From: an uncultured Eubacteriales bacterium
GTDB lineage: Bacteria; Bacillota; Clostridia; Oscillospirales; Oscillospiraceae
Assembly: GCA_900551355.1 (NCBI GenBank)
Contig: URVR01000060.1
Coordinates: 1-9,404, forward strand
Reading direction: 5' to 3'
Length of the DNA stretch: 9,404 nt
The translations under genes were made by a program, and so were the position numbers. Below are positions 6,431-9,404 of the stretch, in pieces. A model generated the notes under the pieces. That model saw only the letters and a program-made list of their open reading frames with translations, was not told the origin of the DNA and did not search any database. Every line of letters begins with the position of its first letter. The stretch's first letter is position 1.

Positions 6431-8013
6431 CTGTATACCTCCAGTAGTTTTTCCGCGCAGCGCATACCGTCGGCGGCTGCGGACAGGATGCCGCCGGCAT
6501 AGCCGGCTCCCTCGCCGCAGGGGTACACGCCGCGAATATTGGCCTCATAGTGTTCGTCCCGCACCAGCCGCACCGGGGAGGAGGAGCGTGTCTCCACGCC
6601 GGTGAGCAGGGCGTCCGAGTCGTCGTAGCCCTTCAGTCTCCGGCCCAGCTCCGGCAGCGCCAGCGCCAGCGTCTCGCTGATGAACGGCGGCAGGCAGCGG
6701 TGCAGATCGGTATAGGTGACGCCCGGCAGATAGCTGGGCGCCACGTTCCCCGGCCCCGCGGAGGGGCGGCCCGCCAGAAAGTCCTCCACCCGCTGACAGG
6801 GGGCGCGGTAATCGCCGCCGCCCAGCGCGAAGGCGGCGTCCTCCAGCTGCCGCTGCAGCCGTATGCCGGCGAGGGGATGGCTGTCGGGGAAGTCGGCGGG
6901 GGTGACGTTCACCAGCAGCGCGCCGTTGATGTTCTCCCGATCCCGGGCGTATTCACTCATGCCGTTGGTGACCACGCGCCGCGTTTCCGACGCGGCGGCC
7001 ACTACCTGACCGCCGGGGCACACGCAGAACGAAAAGGCGCTGCGCCCGTTGGGCAGGTGGCAGGACAGCTTGTAGGTGGCCGGCGGCAGGGAGGGGTGCC
7101 CCGCCAGCCTCCGGTAGCGGGCGGCGTCCACCGCCGTCTGCCGGTGCTCGATGCGCACGCCCACGGCAAAAGGCTTCTGCTCCATGGCAAGCCCCGCGCC
7201 GTACAGCATTTCAAAGGTGTCTCGGGCGCTGTGTCCCAGCGCCAGCACCACCTGCCGTGCCGGGAGGGTGTAAAGCGTCCCGCCCTCCCGGACGGTGACG
7301 GCCGTCACGGCCCCGTCCTGTACGGTCAGACCCTCCAGCCGTGTGCCGAACCGGATGTCCGCCCCGGCCTCCAGCAGCTGCCGCCGCAGGGCTTGCAGGG
7401 CGATATGGAGCTTGTCGGTACCCACATGGGGCAGCGCGTCGGTGAGGATGCTCTCCGGTGCGCCGCAGGATACCAGCTGCTCCATGATGAAGCGGTGCCG
7501 CACGTCCCGTGTGCCGGTGTTCAGCTTGCCGTCGGAGAAGGCCCCGGCGCCGCCCTCACCGAACTGGACGTTGCTCTCCGTATCCAGCTCACCGGTGGCC
7601 CAGAAACGCTGTACATCCCGCTGCCGCTGCTCCACACAGCGGCCCCGCTCCAGCAGAATGGGCCGCGCGCCGCACCGCGCCAGCACCAGCGCGGCAAACA
7701 GGCCCGCCGGCCCCGCGCCCACTACGATGGGGCGCACCTCCGGAGCGGCCACGGGGGCGGGGAGGGCGTACCGCTCCGGCGCATACGCCGTGACCCGCTT
7801 GTCCCGGCACCGGCGGAGCAGCGCCGCCTCCTGCGGGGCGGAGACGGCCACGGTGTACACGAAAGTCAGCCCCTCCCGGGCGTCGATGGCGCGGCGCAGC
7901 ACCGTCAGGTCTGTCAGCACCGACGGCTCTACCCGCAGCAGCCGGGCGCACTTGGACAGCAGCGCCGCCTCCGGCTCCCCCGGCAGCAGGCGCAGCTGGT
8001 CGATCCGCAGCAT
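6427..8013 (-). CDS. COG2509-type FAD-dependent oxidoreductase of unknown substrate
   Basis: This 528-residue protein belongs to a widespread, functionally uncharacterised family of FAD-dependent dehydrogenases. An N-terminal domain of about 90 residues precedes the FAD fold. The dinucleotide motif GAGPAG is at 99-104 and the ribose-binding Glu at 122. FGEGGAGAFSDGKLNTGTRD (151-170) is the family signature. Near the C-terminus come TRSSSPVRLVRDE and CGEGAGYAGGILSAAADG, the second FAD contact. No membrane segment is seen. I chose ATG at 8013 because GAGG (8022-8025) lies 8 bases upstream; a GTG at 8022 overlaps that site. The gene is read from a promoter at 8127-8155 and overlaps the 2-hydroxyacid dehydrogenase by four bases, suggesting a shared redox pathway of unknown substrate. 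Confidence 0.88.
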   Translation of the reverse strand: MLRIDQLRLLPGEPEAALLSKCARLLRVEPSVLTDLTVLRRAIDAREGLTFVYTVAVSAPQEAALLRRCRDKRVTAYAPERYALPAPVAAPEVRPIVVGAGPAGLFAALVLARCGARPILLERGRCVEQRQRDVQRFWATGELDTESNVQFGEGGAGAFSDGKLNTGTRDVRHRFIMEQLVSCGAPESILTDALPHVGTDKLHIALQALRRQLLEAGADIRFGTRLEGLTVQDGAVTAVTVREGGTLYTLPARQVVLALGHSARDTFEMLYGAGLAMEQKPFAVGVRIEHRQTAVDAARYRRLAGHPSLPPATYKLSCHLPNGRSAFSFCVCPGGQVVAAASETRRVVTNGMSEYARDRENINGALLVNVTPADFPDSHPLAGIRLQRQLEDAAFALGGGDYRAPCQRVEDFLAGRPSAGPGNVAPSYLPGVTYTDLHRCLPPFISETLALALPELGRRLKGYDDSDALLTGVETRSSSPVRLVRDEHYEANIRGVYPCGEGAGYAGGILSAAADGMRCAEKLLEVYR

Positions 8014-8117
8014 GTCTCTCACCTCGTTTTCAAAAAGTTAAAATTTCCAGCGGAAACTTAAAGCTTGGATTAAGGAAACTGCTTATCCTAATAGACATAG
8101 AGCAGAAAACAGTTCCC

Positions 8118-8151
8118 GGCGGCGGTATCATACCACGATTTTCCCGCCGCC
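8118..8151. repeat. GC-rich inverted repeat enclosing the promoter
   Basis: GGCGGCGG (8118-8125) and CCGCCGCC (8144-8151) are perfect 8-bp arms with an 18-base gap. Nested inside is an 11-base palindrome, GGTATCATACC (8124-8134), which covers the -10 box of the minus-strand promoter. There is no T-run after either side, so it is not a terminator. It may be an operator or a cruciform-prone site, or chance in GC-rich DNA. Confidence 0.45.
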
Positions 8152-8155
8152 ACAA
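8127..8155 (-). promoter_or_regulatory. Promoter for the FAD oxidoreductase / dehydrogenase operon
   Basis: On the minus strand, TATGAT (8132-8127) is preceded by TGG, forming an extended -10. A weak -35, TTGTGG (8155-8150), lies exactly 17 bases upstream. The expected start near 8120 leaves an unusually long leader of about 107 bases before the ATG at 8013. Confidence 0.68.
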
Positions 8156-8180
8156 GCCAAAAAAGCGGAACTTGCCGAAA

Positions 8181-8186
8181 AGGAGG
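8181..8186 (+). promoter_or_regulatory. Ribosome binding site of htrA
   Basis: AGGAGG lies 8 bases before the ATG at 8195 and is the strongest evidence for that start. The protein family's N-terminal tail is too variable to fix the start by homology. Confidence 0.85.
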
Positions 8187-8194
8187 CATTCTTT

Positions 8195-9377
8195 ATGTAT
8201 TACAACGATGATTTCAGAAGCAGAGACCAGTACCGCTACACCAACCGGGATCAGCTGCCCCGGGATGACTACGCCCCCGATCCCAACCGGGTGCCGGTGC
8301 AGCCGAAGAAGCAGGGCTTCTTCCACCGCACGGCAGTGAAGGTGACGGCACTGATTCTGGCCTGCGCCGTGGCAGGCGGTCTGGCGGGCTGGGGCGGCGC
8401 GGCCATTGCAAAAAGCAGCGGCACCGAAAAGGCCACCATCCAGCAGAGCGATCGCCAGCCGGTGTCGGTGCAGGTCAAGACCGTGGACGGCCAGACCAAA
8501 ATGGAGCCGGCGGAGGTGTACGCCTCCGTGGTGAACAGCGCCGTATCCATCAACTGCTCCGCTACCAGCACCAACATCTTCGGCCAGACCACCCAGAGCG
8601 CCTCCTCCGGCAGCGGCTTCATCATCACCGAGGACGGTTATGTGGTCACCAACTACCACGTTATCAGCGGCGCAAGCTCCGTGCAGGTAACGCTGTACAA
8701 CGGCGATACCTATGACGCCACCGTCATCGGCGGCGACAGCGACTACGATGTGGCGGTGCTGAAGATCGAGGCCTCCGGCCTGCAGCCCGTGACGCTGGGC
8801 GAGAGCGCCGACGTCAACGTGGGCGACACCGTGCTGGCCATCGGCAACCCCCTGGGCGAGCTGACCTTCTCCATGAGCCAGGGCATCGTCTCCAGCTGTG
8901 ACCGCGCCATCAACGTGGACGGCACCCCCTTCAACATGATTCAGGTGGACTGCTCCATCAACCCCGGCAACTCCGGCGGCCCGCTGGTGAACCTGTACGG
9001 CGAGGTGGTGGGCATCGTGTCCGCCAAGTACTCCAGCTACTCCAGCACCACCGTGGAGGGTCTGGGCTTCGCCATCCCCATCAGTGACGTGCGCAGCATC
9101 ATCACCGACATCATGGAAAACGGCGCCGTGACGGATAAGGCCTATATGGCCATCACCGCCGGCACCATGACCGAGCAGATGGCGGCGCAGTATAACATCG
9201 ACGTGACCCAGGGCGTGTTCGTCTACTCCGTGGTGTCCGGCGGCGCCGGCGACAAGGCCGGCCTGCGCCTGGGCGACGTTATCACCAAGATGGGCGACAA
9301 GACCCTGACCTCCCGTCAGGATCTATCCGCCGCCATGAAGGGCTACCGCGCCGGCGACACCGTGACCCTCACCGTGT
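8195..9377 (+). CDS. HtrA/DegP-like membrane-anchored serine protease (3' end missing)
   Basis: This trypsin-fold protease probably degrades misfolded proteins outside the cell membrane. The 394 genomic residues comprise a polar cytosolic tail rich in Asp, Arg, Tyr and Pro (1-45), a single transmembrane anchor (about 47-72), a linker, and the protease domain (about 106-305). A PDZ domain follows from about 313. The catalytic triad is His155 in TNYHV, Asp185 in DYDVAVLK, and Ser260 in NPGNSGGPL. The PDZ strand GVFVYSVVSGGAGDKAGLRLGD is intact, but the gene is cut near TVTLTV, shortly before the expected end. The ATG at 8195 has AGGAGG 8 bases upstream. Cys121, Cys235 and Cys253 fall in the exported domain. 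The frame stays open to the window edge, but bases from 9378 are adapter sequence. Confidence 0.93.
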
Positions 9378-9404
9378 CTGTCTCTTATACACATCTCCGA
9401 GCCC
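9378..9404 (+). other. Illumina Nextera adapter read-through (artefact)
   Basis: The last 27 bases begin CTGTCTCTTATACACATCT, the 19-base Tn5 mosaic end as it appears in Nextera read-through. They continue with CCGAGCCC, matching the read-2 transposase adapter. This is library sequence left at the contig end. It is neither a transposon nor part of the htrA gene. Confidence 0.97.

Larger units (their letters stand above)
8014..8194. other. Divergent intergenic region, AT-richer than its flanks
   Basis: These 181 bases hold the ribosome site (8022-8025), long leader and promoter of the minus-strand FAD gene, plus the ribosome site of htrA. A weak 8-bp stem, 8041-8048 with 8052-8059 around a 3-base loop, lies in the leader. 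I found no convincing plus-strand promoter for htrA: TTGGAT (8065-8070) with TAATAG (8089-8094) at 18 bases is a poor match. No CIRCE-like heat-shock operator is visible. Confidence 0.55.

Noticed and set aside
8041..8059. Terminator or attenuator upstream of the FAD gene
   Set aside because: The 8-bp stem is AT-rich with one wobble, and the following TAACTTTTTG is not a clean U-run. It is kept only as part of a speculative leader structure.
6550..8061. A 503-codon open frame on the plus strand opposite the FAD oxidoreductase
   Set aside because: Its translation is low-complexity Gly/Arg/His/Gln/Ala-rich text typical of the antisense of GC-rich genes. It has no ribosome site or recognisable domain, while the minus strand has a full flavoprotein.
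8553..8953. Cysteines 121, 235 and 253 of the HtrA-like protease as a redox switch
   Set aside because: Only three exported cysteines are seen, with no positional evidence of a disulfide, and Cys253 near the active-site Ser may simply be a lineage variant. There is too little to claim regulation.
9378..9404. Tn5/IS50-type transposon end
   Set aside because: The 19-base mosaic end is the engineered Nextera version, followed directly by adapter bases with no transposon sequence. It is a library artefact.
1..9404. Defence system, CRISPR array, toxin-antitoxin pair, prophage or insertion sequence
   Set aside because: No spaced direct repeats, transposase, integrase, recombinase or paired small toxin genes are visible. 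All sizeable frames are explained by housekeeping or metabolic families.

Overview
This is a GC-rich stretch of ordinary bacterial chromosome, most consistent with a Gram-positive anaerobe of the class Clostridia. The Oscillospiraceae (Oscillibacter/Flavonifractor-like) are my best guess, inferred from the GC-rich codon use, strong AGGAGG-type ribosome sites, a membrane-anchored HtrA with a long cytosolic tail, and the gene content. I see no rRNA, tRNA, CRISPR array, insertion sequence or phage gene.

Layout. (1) At 2-867 (+) lie the 3' end of atpD and complete atpC, the last two genes of an F-type ATP synthase operon, closed by a strong hairpin terminator at 874-914 that also serves the convergent gene. 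(2) At 928-3353 (-) a three-gene cluster reads leftward: a stand-alone Smr-domain protein, a nitrilase-superfamily (omega-amidase-like) hydrolase and a class Ic aspartate aminotransferase. The aminotransferase has its own near-consensus promoter as well. (3) Between 3354 and 3454 two divergent sigma-70-type promoters physically overlap. (4) At 3455-5401 (+) is a tight operon of a YfcE-type phosphodiesterase, endonuclease IV (nfo) and a six-helix Pr6Pr-type membrane protein, ended by a terminator at 5412-5449. (5) At 5465-8013 (-) a COG2509 FAD-dependent oxidoreductase overlaps by 4 bases a D-2-hydroxyacid dehydrogenase. Their promoter sits inside a GC-rich inverted repeat. (6) From 8195 (+) a HtrA/DegP-like trypsin-fold protease runs to the right edge, cut in its PDZ domain.

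The last 27 bases (9378-9404) are not genomic: they match the Illumina Nextera transposase adapter read-through. The HtrA gene is therefore truncated by the assembly or library, not by biology.

Functionally the window mixes energy metabolism (ATP synthase), amino-acid and 2-oxoacid chemistry (aminotransferase, omega-amidase, 2-hydroxyacid dehydrogenase), DNA repair (Nfo, perhaps Smr) and envelope protein quality control (HtrA). I found no convincing new multi-gene system. The most useful leads are the promoter architectures, the amidase/aminotransferase pairing and the adapter contamination.
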